In this document: piece by piece, positions 16,260 through 25,016 of the stretch | Layout of the letters: every line of letters begins with the position of its first letter | How positions within the stretch are numbered: position 1 is the first letter of the stretch | Assembly (NCBI RefSeq): GCF_000373965.1 | Contig: NZ_KB892868.1 | Coordinates: 62,001 to 126,000 of the forward strand | Origin: Uliginosibacterium gangwonense DSM 18521 | GTDB taxonomy: Bacteria; Pseudomonadota; Gammaproteobacteria; Burkholderiales; Rhodocyclaceae | Reading direction: 5' to 3' | DNA: 64,000 bases | Position numbers and translations under genes: made by a program | The notes under the pieces: generated by a model | The model's database searches: none | The model's input: the letters and a program-made list of their open reading frames with translations, nothing else | Told to the model about the DNA's origin: nothing

Positions 16260-17669
16260 TCAATCCAGCAATGCGATCTTGTTGGTCTTGGCCAGCGGGG
16301 GATTCTTGGCAAAGTAGCGCTTGATGCCACGTAACATCGCTTCTGCCAGTTTCTCCTGATAGGCCTCGGTGATAAGGCGTTTTTCTTCATCCGGATTGGA
16401 GATGAAAGCCGTCTCGACCAGCATCGAGGGGATATCGGGCGCCTTGAGCACCGCGAAGCCCGCCTGTTCCACCTCGCCCTTGTGGAGCTGATTGATGCCA
16501 CCCAACTCCCCGAGCACCGCCTTGGCGACTTTCAGGCTGTCGTTCAGCGTGGCGGTTTGCGAGAGGTCCAGCAAGGTCTTGGCCAAATGGCTGTCTTTGA
16601 CGCCGATGTTGACCCCACCGATCAAGTCAGCCGCGTTTTCCTTCTGCGCCAACCAGCGTGCAGCGGTAGAACTGGCGCTACGATCCGAGAGGATAAACAC
16701 CGAGCTGCCGCGAGCATCCGGGCGGATGAAGGCATCCGCATGAATCGAGACGAACAGGTCGGCCTGCACACGGCGGGCCTTTTCCACCCGCTGCCCGAGC
16801 GGAACAAAGAAGTCCGCATCCCGCGTAAGCATGGCACGCATGTTCGGCTCTGCATTGATACGTTCCCGAAGCAGCTTGCCCACAGCCAGCGTCACCGTCT
16901 TCTCGAAAGTGCCATTGTGACCTACTGCGCCGGGGTCTTCGCCCCCATGCCCAGGGTCGATGGCAATCGTGATGAGGCGATTGATTTCCGACTTCGCGCC
17001 GCGCCCAGGCTTGGCAGGTTTGTCGGCTCCGCGCGCGGCGTCGTTCCGGGCGGTACGTACAGGCTCTTCGGCCGCCGGCTTCTTCTCTGCGCTGGCGGGG
17101 CTGCTGATCTGCGGCAATTCCTGGGGATTGCTGGCAATGGCGGTCTGGCTACCGGTTGAGGCAGCGCCTTCCTCCGGCGTCCTCTTTTCCAGGAGCGCCA
17201 TCAGGGGGTCGACCGGCTCGGTCGGGTAGAGGTCCAGCACCAAACGATGGCCGTAGTTGCCTACCGGCGCCAGGGTGAAAATCTGTGGGGCGACTTCACT
17301 TTTGAGTTCCACCACCAGCCGCACCACGCCGGGGCGGTTGCGCCCGGCACGGATGAGCTTGATATAAGGGTCGGTCTCGGAAATCTTGTCCGGCAGGCTC
17401 TGCAGCACACTATTGAATTCAACCCCTTCGAGGTCAACCACCAGCCGCTCCGGATTCTTCACGATCTGGTGGGAGAACTTCAGGCTCTCTGCCCCTTCAA
17501 GGGTGATCCGGGTGTAGTCCTTGGCGGGCCATACGCGCACCGCCAGAATACGGGCCTGGCTTTGGGCCATGCCAACGGGTGTGACCAGCAGCGTCATCAA
17601 GGCGCCCCCGGCTTGCAGCAGGCGGCGGCGTGAGAGATTCACCGTGGCTTTTGAATGCGCGTCAGACAT
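16260..17669 (-). CDS. amiC: N-acetylmuramoyl-L-alanine amidase AmiC-type (AMIN + Amidase_3)
   Basis: 469 aa. The N-terminus carries a twin-arginine signal (LSRRRLLQAGG followed by a hydrophobic stretch ending MAQSQA), so export by Tat is expected, as for AmiC. An AMIN domain follows (about 40-150), then a linker rich in Ala/Pro/Lys and the zinc amidase_3 domain. In the latter AIDPGHGGEDPGA, FEKTVTLAV, VSIHADAF and VETAFISNPDEE supply the zinc ligands and catalytic Glu. It splits septal peptidoglycan during daughter-cell separation. The start overlaps the end of tsaE by 31 bp, the usual tsaE-amiC arrangement in proteobacteria. Confidence 0.95.
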   Translation of the reverse strand: MSDAHSKATVNLSRRRLLQAGGALMTLLVTPVGMAQSQARILAVRVWPAKDYTRITLEGAESLKFSHQIVKNPERLVVDLEGVEFNSVLQSLPDKISETDPYIKLIRAGRNRPGVVRLVVELKSEVAPQIFTLAPVGNYGHRLVLDLYPTEPVDPLMALLEKRTPEEGAASTGSQTAIASNPQELPQISSPASAEKKPAAEEPVRTARNDAARGADKPAKPGRGAKSEINRLITIAIDPGHGGEDPGAVGHNGTFEKTVTLAVGKLLRERINAEPNMRAMLTRDADFFVPLGQRVEKARRVQADLFVSIHADAFIRPDARGSSVFILSDRSASSTAARWLAQKENAADLIGGVNIGVKDSHLAKTLLDLSQTATLNDSLKVAKAVLGELGGINQLHKGEVEQAGFAVLKAPDIPSMLVETAFISNPDEEKRLITEAYQEKLAEAMLRGIKRYFAKNPPLAKTNKIALLD

Positions 17670-18139
17670 GCAGCCCCCCTCTCGTTATGCGGCTGGCAGC
17701 GCAGCATGCGCCCAGCGCCTGAAACTTCCAGGCGCACTTCAAGATCGGGTTGTGGGACGTAAGGCGCGGCTTTCTCAGCCCACTCAACCAAGCAGACGCC
17801 TGTTGTGCCGAAATACTCTTCCAAACCTGCATCGAGAAACTCTTCTGAAGAGTTGAACCTATAAAAATCAAAATGATACAGCGAAAATCTAGAAATAGCA
17901 TAAGGTTCAACAAGAGTATAGGTCGGACTCTTCACATTGCCCTCATGCCCTAGCGCGCGCAGCAATCCCCGGGTCAGGGTGGTCTTGCCCGCCCCCAGCT
18001 CGCCGGTGAGCCAGATCACCAGCCCGGCTTCGAGTGCGCCAGCCAAGGCGGCACCGAATGCTTCGGTGGCGGTTTCATCCGCTAGGTACACCTCTGGAGC
18101 AAAAGCACTATCATCTGCATCGTGATTCAAGACAGACAT
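17639..18139 (-). CDS. tsaE: tRNA threonylcarbamoyladenosine biosynthesis ATPase TsaE
   Basis: A 166-aa P-loop protein with Walker A GELGAGKTTLTRGLL, switch segment VKSPTYTLVEPY and the conserved HFDFYR and LVEWAEKA motifs of the YjeE/TsaE family. It supports TsaB-TsaD in making the t6A modification on ANN-decoding tRNAs. It overlaps amiC at its 3' end and is divergent from queG, whose proposed GTG start lies within the first codons of tsaE. Confidence 0.95.
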   Translation of the reverse strand: MSVLNHDADDSAFAPEVYLADETATEAFGAALAGALEAGLVIWLTGELGAGKTTLTRGLLRALGHEGNVKSPTYTLVEPYAISRFSLYHFDFYRFNSSEEFLDAGLEEYFGTTGVCLVEWAEKAAPYVPQPDLEVRLEVSGAGRMLRCQPHNERGAACLTRIQKPR

Positions 18140-19204
18140 TCAATTCCTTCGATTTCCGAGCCCCGGCAGCTTGTGCAGGACCTGCGCGAACGCAGCCGGG
18201 AGCTGGGTTTTGCCGCCCTAGCCATCGCTGGCGTCGACTTGGCGGATGCCGAGCAAGGCCTGCTCGACTGGCTGGCCGCCGGCTTCCACGGCGGCATGGA
18301 TTATATGGCGCGCCACGGCCTGAAACGCGCCCGTCCGGCAGAACTTGTGCCGGGCACGGTCAGCGTGATTTGCGTGCGCATGGATTATCTGACGCAAGCC
18401 CCGCTTTGGGAAGAGGACCCAGCGCGTGCCGCCATTGCCCGATACGCGCATGGGCGCGATTATCACAAGGTGATGCGCAACCACCTGCAACGTCTGGCGG
18501 ACTACCTGCAGGAGCAGACTGGCGCCCTTGGCGCACGCGTTTTCGTTGATTCCGCCCCGGTGCTAGAGGTGGAACTGGCCACACGTGCCGGACTGGGCTG
18601 GCGCGGCAAGCATACCCTGCTACTCAATCGGGACGCTGGCTCGTTCTTCTTTCTGGGTGAAATCTACGTGGATATCGCCTTGCCGCCCGATGCGCCACAG
18701 CAAGCGCACTGCGGGCGTTGCACGCGCTGCATCGAGGTGTGCCCCACCCGCGCCATCGTAGCCCCTTACCGGTTGGATGCACGGCGCTGCATCTCTTACC
18801 TCACCATCGAACATGCAGGCAGCATCCCGGAAGAATTGCGCCCCCTGATCGGCAACCGTGTGTATGGCTGTGACGACTGCCAGCTTGCCTGCCCGTGGAA
18901 CCGCTTCGCCCAACTGTCCACCGAAGCAGACTTTGCCGTGCGCAACGGACTGGATCGCGCAAGGCTGGTGGAACTCTTCGCCTGGGATGAAGCCACCTTC
19001 AACGCCCGCATGGCAGGCTCGCCCATCTACCGCATCGGCCATGAGCGCTGGTTACGCAACATCGCCGTGGGGCTGGGCAATGCACCGGGCAGCCCGGAAG
19101 TGCTGGCCGCCCTGGAGTCCCGCCGGGAGGATACCTCCGCCCTGGTGCGCGAACACGTGGCTTGGGCACTGGCTCAACATGGCCAATGCGGCAGAGTCGA
19201 TTAG
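18122..19204 (+). CDS. queG: Epoxyqueuosine reductase QueG
   Basis: About 360 aa. QueG uses cobalamin and two 4Fe-4S clusters to reduce epoxyqueuosine in tRNA to queuosine. The ferredoxin-type motifs CGRCTRCIEVCPTRAI and CDDCQLACPWN are complete, preceded by the DUF1730-like catalytic region (RYAHGRDYHKVMRN, FVDSAPVLEVELA). A C-terminal HEAT-like repeat (VREHVAWAL) binds tRNA in this family. The listed start is a GTG overlapping the divergent tsaE start. An in-frame GTG at 18173 is an equally plausible start, since the first 17 residues are poorly conserved in appearance. Confidence 0.94.
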   Translation: MIQDRHSIPSISEPRQLVQDLRERSRELGFAALAIAGVDLADAEQGLLDWLAAGFHGGMDYMARHGLKRARPAELVPGTVSVICVRMDYLTQAPLWEEDPARAAIARYAHGRDYHKVMRNHLQRLADYLQEQTGALGARVFVDSAPVLEVELATRAGLGWRGKHTLLLNRDAGSFFFLGEIYVDIALPPDAPQQAHCGRCTRCIEVCPTRAIVAPYRLDARRCISYLTIEHAGSIPEELRPLIGNRVYGCDDCQLACPWNRFAQLSTEADFAVRNGLDRARLVELFAWDEATFNARMAGSPIYRIGHERWLRNIAVGLGNAPGSPEVLAALESRREDTSALVREHVAWALAQHGQCGRVD

Positions 19205-19243
19205 AATAAGCGGATCACAACCGTTTTACGCAGGTATTTTGAC

Positions 19244-19564
19244 ATGGCATTTGCAGACAACCTCAAGCAGCTTCCCGGGGTTTCCCACCTTGCAGCATTG
19301 CAGCTTTTTGATGCCGAAGGCACTCAAGTTGCATGCATCGAACACAAACAAGGGCAGATTGGCTCACTCACCCTTTACAATCACCTCGCCCAGTTCTACG
19401 GTGCAATCACACCCGAGGCAGCCACCAAGGGGCTAGAACTGTATGCCGAACATACCGAGGACGCTCGCGCCAACCCTGGCAAGCATCCGAATATTGATCG
19501 CCTGCTCCAAATCAACGACGCAGGTGGCACACTGACGATCAAACAGATTTTCGCCATTGAATAA
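19244..19564 (+). CDS. DUF2322-like small protein, 106 aa
   Basis: A soluble acidic protein that resembles the DUF2322 family from memory, notably the tail segment LYAEHTEDARANPGKHPNIDRLL. Function unknown. It begins 39 bp after queG on the same strand with an ATG at 19244 and may share its transcript. No signal peptide, membrane helix or metal motif is visible. Confidence 0.8.
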   Translation: MAFADNLKQLPGVSHLAALQLFDAEGTQVACIEHKQGQIGSLTLYNHLAQFYGAITPEAATKGLELYAEHTEDARANPGKHPNIDRLLQINDAGGTLTIKQIFAIE

Positions 19565-19625
19565 ACGGGGCACAGACCCTGCCTGTAGCACAGTGCATTT
19601 CAACTTTTCTACCGCAGAGGGAACC

Positions 19626-20078
19626 ATGAAAGCCTATCGAATCGCCGCACTTGCCGTTGCCGCCTCCCTGATGTCGGCACTCGCCTACGCACAAGCCAAA
19701 CCAGAACAGCAGATCGAATACCGCCAGTCAGCCATGACGGTGACGGCGCGCAGCGTCGGCGTCCTGTCCGCCATGGCCAAGGGGGACATTCCCTTCAACA
19801 AGGATGTCGCCCAACAGCACGCTGCACTGATCGCCTCCATCAGCGATCTGCCACTTACGGCTGGCGCCTTTGGCCCCGGCACCGACAAGGGCGCCCCCAC
19901 CAAGGCAGACCCGAAGGTCTGGAGCGAGGCCGACAAGTTCAAGGCTGGCTATGACAAGTTCATTCAGGCAGCCAAGGCCATGCCCGCCGCCGCAGTCGAC
20001 CAGAAAAGCCTGCAAGCTGCGCTGGGCAACCTGGGCAAAACCTGCAAGGGCTGCCACGACGACTATCGCCAGAAGTAA
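19626..20078 (+). CDS. Cytochrome c-prime (periplasmic, class II)
   Basis: 150 aa. It has a signal peptide (MKAYRIAALAVAASLMSALAYAQA) and a mature four-helix protein ending in the haem-binding motif CKGCHDDYRQK at the extreme C-terminus, the hallmark of cytochrome c-prime. These proteins bind NO or CO and protect against nitrosative stress in denitrifiers; the NO role is from family knowledge. The ATG at 19626 follows an AGAGGGA ribosome-binding site. The frame is open 69 bp further upstream, but that part overlaps the preceding stop and has no signal character. A strong palindromic terminator follows. Confidence 0.94.
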   Translation: MKAYRIAALAVAASLMSALAYAQAKPEQQIEYRQSAMTVTARSVGVLSAMAKGDIPFNKDVAQQHAALIASISDLPLTAGAFGPGTDKGAPTKADPKVWSEADKFKAGYDKFIQAAKAMPAAAVDQKSLQAALGNLGKTCKGCHDDYRQK

Positions 20079-20109
20079 TTAATCGGGGACAAGTGCCTCA
20101 CCGCCCAGC

Positions 20110-20139
20110 AAAAAGCCCACGGCATGCCGTGGGCTTTTT
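20110..20139. terminator. Perfect 15-bp palindromic bidirectional terminator
   Basis: AAAAAGCCCACGGCA is followed directly by its reverse complement, giving a GC-rich stem flanked by A and T runs. It serves the cytochrome c-prime gene on the plus strand and the DUF3079 gene on the minus strand; the DUF3079 stop codon lies at its right edge. Confidence 0.92.
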
Positions 20140-20330
20140 CATTTCGCGGGCTCTGGCACCTCAATGCCCCAGTCGCCATACTGGTACCAATCTTCACCCA
20201 ACATTTCGCTGGGGTGCAGGGTTCGCTCGGCACCGTTGCCGCAGCCCATGTCATCTGTCGGGCAGTATTTGTCACAACCCCAGCAGATACGCTCGGGGTG
20301 GGCGGGATGAAGTGGAAATTTTTTGGCCAT
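20139..20330 (-). CDS. DUF3079-type small cysteine-rich protein, 63 aa
   Basis: A 63-residue soluble protein. MAKKFPLHPAHPERICWGCDKYC begins it, and CGNG follows in the middle. The four cysteines (CWGC, YC, GC) are placed as in DUF3079 proteins known from betaproteobacteria, which suggests metal or Fe-S binding. The C-terminal half is rich in Trp, Tyr, Glu and Asp. Function unknown. The short length would let annotation pipelines miss it, but the HPERICWGCDKYCP block is family-like. Confidence 0.85.
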   Translation of the reverse strand: MAKKFPLHPAHPERICWGCDKYCPTDDMGCGNGAERTLHPSEMLGEDWYQYGDWGIEVPEPAK

Positions 20331-20675
20331 ATCAGAACAACCCTCTGTGGGGCGGGGGATTTTTTACCTGCAAGATACTTCAGACAACAAGCTACACTTT
20401 ATACAAATCCTGCGTTTTGGCACTAGCTCTTTGGAACTAGTTTCCACCTTAATCCAATGCATACGCCGATAACGCAAAGGCATACATTGCCACAACGATC
20501 GCCACAATGCCTTGCTGCATCCGCCATCTGGATGGAGTGGCGCCGATACAGATCAAGATCACGCACGACTCTGCCAATGAGGCCATCAGCGGATTCCCCC
20601 AGCCGCTGTGCGTGCGTGGGCAGTCAGCCTTGATCGTGGCATGATCACTCTTTCACTGCTATCGCCATATTTCGC
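20331..20675. other. Gap between DUF3079 gene and pnuC (345 bp)
   Basis: Holds the divergent promoters for the DUF3079 gene and pnuC and one doubtful 45-codon minus-strand ORF (20449-20586). I looked for a known NAD- or thiamine-type riboswitch core upstream of pnuC and saw none. The segment at 20405-20460 is AT-richer than its surroundings. Confidence 0.5.
20449..20586 (-). CDS. Possible small membrane protein, 45 aa (doubtful)
   Basis: The ORF begins MASLAESCVILICIGATPSR and ends with a hydrophobic segment IVAIVVAMYAFALSAYALD. It reads like a short membrane peptide or the tail of a lost gene, because the frame stays open 20 codons upstream of the ATG. No convincing ribosome-binding site is present. 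Listed so that it can be tested, not as an established gene. Confidence 0.22.
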   Translation of the reverse strand: MASLAESCVILICIGATPSRWRMQQGIVAIVVAMYAFALSAYALD

Positions 20676-21305
20676 ATGGAAGTTCTCGCGCCGCTAACTG
20701 CCCCCTTGTTCGTTGTTGCCAGCATGCCGATGTCAGCAGGCGACATTCTTGGCTTCCTAACCGGTGTGATCTGCGTCTGGCTCACAGCGCGGGCCAATGT
20801 CTGGAATTTCCCGACCGGGATTCTCAACAGCCTGATCCTCGGGCTGGTGTTCCTGCAGCAAAGGCTGTTTGCCGATGCCTCGCTACAGATCGTGTTCATC
20901 GTGCTCTCCGCAATGGGCTGGTGGGAGTGGTTATCCCGCCACCATGCGCAGGAATCCTCGCCGGTCTTTGCCACTTCGCAAAGGGAACAAGTCACCCTGA
21001 TCGCCATTGCAGCCCTCACCACGCTGCTCCTGTGGCAAGTGCTGGTCTGGCTCAAGGGCGCCTGCCCGCCTGTTGATGCCCTGATCACGGCACTGAGCCT
21101 GTGCGCGCAATGGCAGCTCAATACCCGCAAGCTCTCGAACTGGGCATGGTGGATTGCGGTTGATCTGATTTCCGTGCCCCTGTACTGGTATCGTGGTTTG
21201 CCCCTGATTGCCGGGCTCTACGTGGCATTCCTGCTCATCTGCCTGAAAGGCTGGTGGCATTGGCGCAGCCTCACGCAGACGCGTCTGGCGGAGGTCCGCG
21301 CATGA
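20676..21305 (+). CDS. pnuC: Nicotinamide riboside/NMN transporter PnuC
   Basis: A 209-aa inner-membrane protein with about seven hydrophobic helices and the PnuC hallmarks WNFPTGILNSLILG, MGWWEWL, QWQLNTRKLSNWAWWIAVD and VPLYWYRG. It imports nicotinamide riboside by facilitated diffusion, trapped by phosphorylation by NadR. Its stop overlaps the nadR start in an ATGA, supporting a joint salvage unit. The start could also be one of two internal ATGs about 16-18 codons downstream. Confidence 0.95.
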   Translation: MEVLAPLTAPLFVVASMPMSAGDILGFLTGVICVWLTARANVWNFPTGILNSLILGLVFLQQRLFADASLQIVFIVLSAMGWWEWLSRHHAQESSPVFATSQREQVTLIAIAALTTLLLWQVLVWLKGACPPVDALITALSLCAQWQLNTRKLSNWAWWIAVDLISVPLYWYRGLPLIAGLYVAFLLICLKGWWHWRSLTQTRLAEVRA

Positions 21306-22429
21306 GCCGGATTCTGTATGAGCATGGCCTTGTCATCGGCAAGTTCTACCCGCCGCATCTGGGCCACGAATACCTGATCCGCACCGCAGCGGCGCACTGC
21401 CGCCGGGTCACGGTAGGGGTGCTCGGTTCCAGCGTGGAGACGATTCCGATGCAGCATCGCGCCGACTGGTTACGCGAATCCTTCGCGGCCCTGCCCCATG
21501 TACGCATCGTGGTCGAGCTGGATGACGTTCCCATCGATTACGAAGACCCGGCGATCTGGGAGGCGCATGTGGATGTGATGCGTCAGGCCGTGGCACGGGC
21601 CAATCGTGACTACGGCCCAGCCCCGGCCATTGACGCGGTATTCACCTCTGAAGCCTATGGCGAGGAGCTGGCGCGCCGCTTTGCTGCCGAGCATGTCTGC
21701 CTGGGCCAGAGCCGCAGCCTCTACCCGGTCTCCGGCACGGCGGTGCGTTTCAACCCGTGCGATCAGTGGGATTTGCTCTCCCCGGCGGTTCAGGCCGGGC
21801 TGGCGCTGCGCGTGGTACTGGTGGGAGCGGAATCAACCGGCACCACCACCTTGTCACGTGATCTCGCACTGGCTTTGCGCCAGCGTGGTGGCATCTGGGC
21901 ACGCACAGGCTGGGTCGCCGAATATGGCCGCGAATACAGCGCCAACCTGCTTGCCCTAGCGCGCGCCAAATCGCCCACGGCACGGGCGGAAGACATCGTC
22001 TGGCACAGTGAGGATTTCACCATGGTGGCCACCGAGCAATGCCGCCAGGAGGATCTGGCCGCCCGCCACGGCAGCCCGGTGCTGATCTGCGATACCGACG
22101 CCATGGCAACCCGCATCTGGCATGAGCGCTACATGAACCGCCCCAGCCCGGAAGTAGCCAGGATCGCCGCCAACATGCCGCCTCGCGCCCTGTATCTGTT
22201 GACCCGCCATGAGGGCGTACCCTTCGAGGACGATGGTCTGCGTGATGGCGAGCATCTGCGTGAATGGATGACCGGACGCTTCCGCGAAGAGCTGACCGCA
22301 CAACCCATCCCCTGGCTGGAGCTGCACGGCACCCGCGAGGCGCGCTGCCGGGCGGCCCTGGTGGCCGTCGATGATCTGCTGCGTGGCGCATGGCAATTTG
22401 CGCCGCCCCTTGAACAACAACCCGCCTGA
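21302..22429 (+). CDS. nadR: NadR-type bifunctional NMN adenylyltransferase / ribosylnicotinamide kinase
   Basis: 375 aa. The N-terminal nucleotidyltransferase domain has GKFYPPHLGHEYLIRTA (the HxGH active site). The C-terminal kinase domain starts near residue 174 with Walker A VGAESTGTTTLS and contains WVAEYGREYS. Together they convert nicotinamide riboside to NMN and then NAD+. The DNA-binding HTH that makes enterobacterial NadR a repressor is absent, so this version is purely enzymatic. It is coupled to pnuC upstream, and only 11 bp separate it from the MoxR-type gene, so the NAD salvage pair probably leads the following operon. Confidence 0.94.
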   Translation: MSRILYEHGLVIGKFYPPHLGHEYLIRTAAAHCRRVTVGVLGSSVETIPMQHRADWLRESFAALPHVRIVVELDDVPIDYEDPAIWEAHVDVMRQAVARANRDYGPAPAIDAVFTSEAYGEELARRFAAEHVCLGQSRSLYPVSGTAVRFNPCDQWDLLSPAVQAGLALRVVLVGAESTGTTTLSRDLALALRQRGGIWARTGWVAEYGREYSANLLALARAKSPTARAEDIVWHSEDFTMVATEQCRQEDLAARHGSPVLICDTDAMATRIWHERYMNRPSPEVARIAANMPPRALYLLTRHEGVPFEDDGLRDGEHLREWMTGRFREELTAQPIPWLELHGTREARCRAALVAVDDLLRGAWQFAPPLEQQPA

Positions 22430-22440
22430 CGGAATCAGAC

Positions 22441-24024
22441 ATGCCACCTCTGAACTTTTTCCAGCGCCTGTCCAAGTCCCCCACCAATCCCAAGCCGATT
22501 GTCCGCCCCCGCCAGTTCGACGTGGCCGACCTGTACGCAGGCCCCTTGCAGACAAGTGATGCAGCCTCCGGTGAAGCCGTGGCCCTGGACGAAAAGCTGC
22601 GGCAGGCCTATTTCTGGATCGTTAATACGGCAATCATCAGTCCGCATTACGACATCGAGTACAACGATGGCCCCACCCAGCGCTATCAGGTTGGCGACAG
22701 CAAACGCACGCTGACCCTGCCCTCGGCACAGAGTTATTCCAGCTTCGTCCTGCTGCCGCTGCTGACCTTTGCCACCCGGCGCAAGTGCCTGTTTGTGGGT
22801 GGCCCAGGCCGCGGCAAGACGGCCAGCGCAATCTTGATGGGGGTGCTGGCAGGCTATTCGATCAAGGAAGTGCGCCGGGCCATGCAGCATGGCCACCCGC
22901 AGATGACGATTGCCGACCTGCTCGGCAACCCCCTGCCCGCCGATCTGGTCGGCGCCCAGGACATGAAGGAAATCCGTATCGCATGGCGTAACTGGCTGGG
23001 CATGCGGGTCAAGATCGTCGATGAATACAACCGCATCCCCACGCGTACCCAGAGTGCATTGCTGACCGTGATGGGGGACAACTATGCGGAAATCCTCAAC
23101 CACATCTACGAATGCCCGGAATCGGCCTGGTACATGACGGCCAACGACGACCGGGGCGGTGGCACCTATGCGGTGGTGGAGGCCTTGCGCGACCGTATCG
23201 ATGTGGTGGTGCAGGCCCTGGCCTTCAACCCGCGTTTTCTCGATGACCTGCTCCTGCGCATCGAGGAAAACATGCGCCCGGAAGAATGCGTACCGGCGGA
23301 AATCATCTTCACGGAGCAAGAAGTCGACCGCATGGTCGAAGAAATCCGTGCGATTGCCGTGCCACGCGAAGTCCGCCGCCGCATTGAATTCTTCACCAGC
23401 CAGTTTGAATTGTTTGAAACGGCTGGCGCCCAGTTTGAGTACCTCACCAAAGACACTGCGCGCCTGGCCGGAGTCGAATGGCATGAACTAGTGGCCGCAG
23501 ACAACGGACGGGATCGCCTCAAGGATATTGGCTGCCAGACGCTCAATGGCGTCTCCGTGCGCAATCTAATGACCATTCTGCTGTATGCCAAAGCACTGGC
23601 CTATTTCCGTGGCAATGGCGAAGTGGAGCTGGAAGACCTGCGCCAGACCCTGCCATTCGTTTTGCATGACAAACTGCAACCCGATCTGGATTCCCCCTTC
23701 TTCAACCTGCCGGAGAACATCCCCTTCAAGGCAGACCGCATCAGTTGGCTGCGCCATCTCTTCGATCTGGCCTGCGATGAATACGAGCGCCTGAACCTTG
23801 ACCGCGAAGACCCACTTGCTGCACTTGAGGCCGATTTCGCCAAGGGACTGGATGGCATCAGCGAGCGCGACACCCGTACGCGCCTTGCCACCATCGAGCG
23901 ACTGATCAGCGAACGCGTCAAGGGCCGCAAACTCTACGGCCACCTGTATGACGATCTGCTCAAGCTCAAGTACCTGCATCAACGCTACACCAACTACCTC
24001 CATTGGTTGCGAGCGCAGGCATGA
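22441..24024 (+). CDS. MoxR-type AAA+ ATPase, 527 aa
   Basis: A AAA+ protein with Walker A GGPGRGKTAS (residues about 120-129), Walker B VKIVDEYNRIP (D194, E195), sensor-1 region YMTANDDRGGGTY and an arginine-containing ALRDRIDVVV segment. Unusually long for MoxR, it has about 100 extra N-terminal residues and a 150-residue C-terminal helical extension. MoxR ATPases act with VWA partners as chaperones for metal insertion or complex remodelling, and the VWA gene is two genes downstream. Its stop overlaps the next start in an ATGA. Core gene of the putative system at 22.4-28.7 kb. Confidence 0.93.
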   Translation: MPPLNFFQRLSKSPTNPKPIVRPRQFDVADLYAGPLQTSDAASGEAVALDEKLRQAYFWIVNTAIISPHYDIEYNDGPTQRYQVGDSKRTLTLPSAQSYSSFVLLPLLTFATRRKCLFVGGPGRGKTASAILMGVLAGYSIKEVRRAMQHGHPQMTIADLLGNPLPADLVGAQDMKEIRIAWRNWLGMRVKIVDEYNRIPTRTQSALLTVMGDNYAEILNHIYECPESAWYMTANDDRGGGTYAVVEALRDRIDVVVQALAFNPRFLDDLLLRIEENMRPEECVPAEIIFTEQEVDRMVEEIRAIAVPREVRRRIEFFTSQFELFETAGAQFEYLTKDTARLAGVEWHELVAADNGRDRLKDIGCQTLNGVSVRNLMTILLYAKALAYFRGNGEVELEDLRQTLPFVLHDKLQPDLDSPFFNLPENIPFKADRISWLRHLFDLACDEYERLNLDREDPLAALEADFAKGLDGISERDTRTRLATIERLISERVKGRKLYGHLYDDLLKLKYLHQRYTNYLHWLRAQA

Positions 24025-25016
24025 GTACCCACGCGCTGTCCCCCGCCCTGATCCGGGCACTGCAAGCCGGGCGCAGCCAATTCAATGCCCGCGTAGCCGA
24101 GGCCAGCCGGGCGCAACCCGGCTTCGACACCCAGGCGGTGCAAAACCTGTTGCACGGCACTTTGAACCCATTGGCCGAGTATGCCTGCAACATCGATGCA
24201 GACCGAACAAACAGCTTCATCCTGTGTGCTTTTGATATTGGCCTCACGCTGCAACTGCGCGGCAAGGCCGAGTTGCCACTCACCCGACTGATCTGGCAGC
24301 ATGTTCTGCCAGCATGCCTGCCACTGGCCCTGCTACAACCACGTGACACCCTGGGCAGCCTGTTCAACGCCGCACTCAATTTGCATACCTTGGACAGTAG
24401 CAGACAGGCACTTTGGGCACGAGAGATGGCCCGGCTGGTGGGCCGCTGTGCCAATCTTGCCAATCTGCGCAGCCTCGGGCAAGTGCTGGCCTGGCGTTGC
24501 GGGCTGGCCCACTTTCGCGCCAGTGCCTTGGGCATCGTACGCAGCCTGCCTGCGGAACTGGCGGCTGACGCCTTGGCGATTCCTCCGGGAAAAGACCTCA
24601 CCGCTACACTGGGCGAGATGGAGGCGAATATCTGGTTCAACCCCGCCCAACCGACGCAAACAGGTTTGCGCGTGGTTCATGAAGTCGGGGGGTTCAGCGG
24701 TTTTGGTGGGCCGTTTAGCTGCCCGCCGGAAGTCCGTGTATATGCCGATGGATTTGTTGTGCGCAGTGCAGAGCGCTACTGGTATCTGAGCGCAGACGCT
24801 TTTGGAACCGCCCTGCATGCAGGCTCTGCTGAAGAGTTTGCGGCCGGCTCTCCAGACAATGGCCGACTGACGATGCGCGGCAATCAACTTCAACTCGACG
24901 CGCAGCATTGCGATCTGGACCTGCCCGCCGAGGGCTTGCAGATGGTATGCGGCCCGACCACGGCGGCGATCTGCTCTCCCTATTCACATTTCATCCGCTT
25001 ATTGGCGCTGTCATGA
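24021..25016 (+). CDS. Unknown protein of the MoxR-VWA cluster, 331 aa
   Basis: I do not recognise a family. The first roughly 190 residues look alpha-helical (Leu/Ala-rich with regular charge spacing). The last 120 look like beta strands around GGFSGFGGPFSCPPEVRVYA, FVVRSAERYWYLSADAFG and CDLDLPAEGLQMVCG. No signal or membrane segment. It overlaps both neighbours by ATGA, so dosage is tied to the ATPase and the VWA protein. In published MoxR-VWA ternary systems a third beta-propeller protein completes the set. This protein occupies that position, but I cannot see propeller repeats in it. Confidence 0.82.
   Translation: MSTHALSPALIRALQAGRSQFNARVAEASRAQPGFDTQAVQNLLHGTLNPLAEYACNIDADRTNSFILCAFDIGLTLQLRGKAELPLTRLIWQHVLPACLPLALLQPRDTLGSLFNAALNLHTLDSSRQALWAREMARLVGRCANLANLRSLGQVLAWRCGLAHFRASALGIVRSLPAELAADALAIPPGKDLTATLGEMEANIWFNPAQPTQTGLRVVHEVGGFSGFGGPFSCPPEVRVYADGFVVRSAERYWYLSADAFGTALHAGSAEEFAAGSPDNGRLTMRGNQLQLDAQHCDLDLPAEGLQMVCGPTTAAICSPYSHFIRLLALS

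Noticed and set aside
20590-20675. Riboswitch upstream of pnuC
   Set aside because: No recognisable conserved core of known NAD or thiamine classes.
22435-23484. 349-codon minus-strand ORF opposite the MoxR-type gene
   Set aside because: The plus-strand frame has Walker motifs; the opposite frame has no domain.
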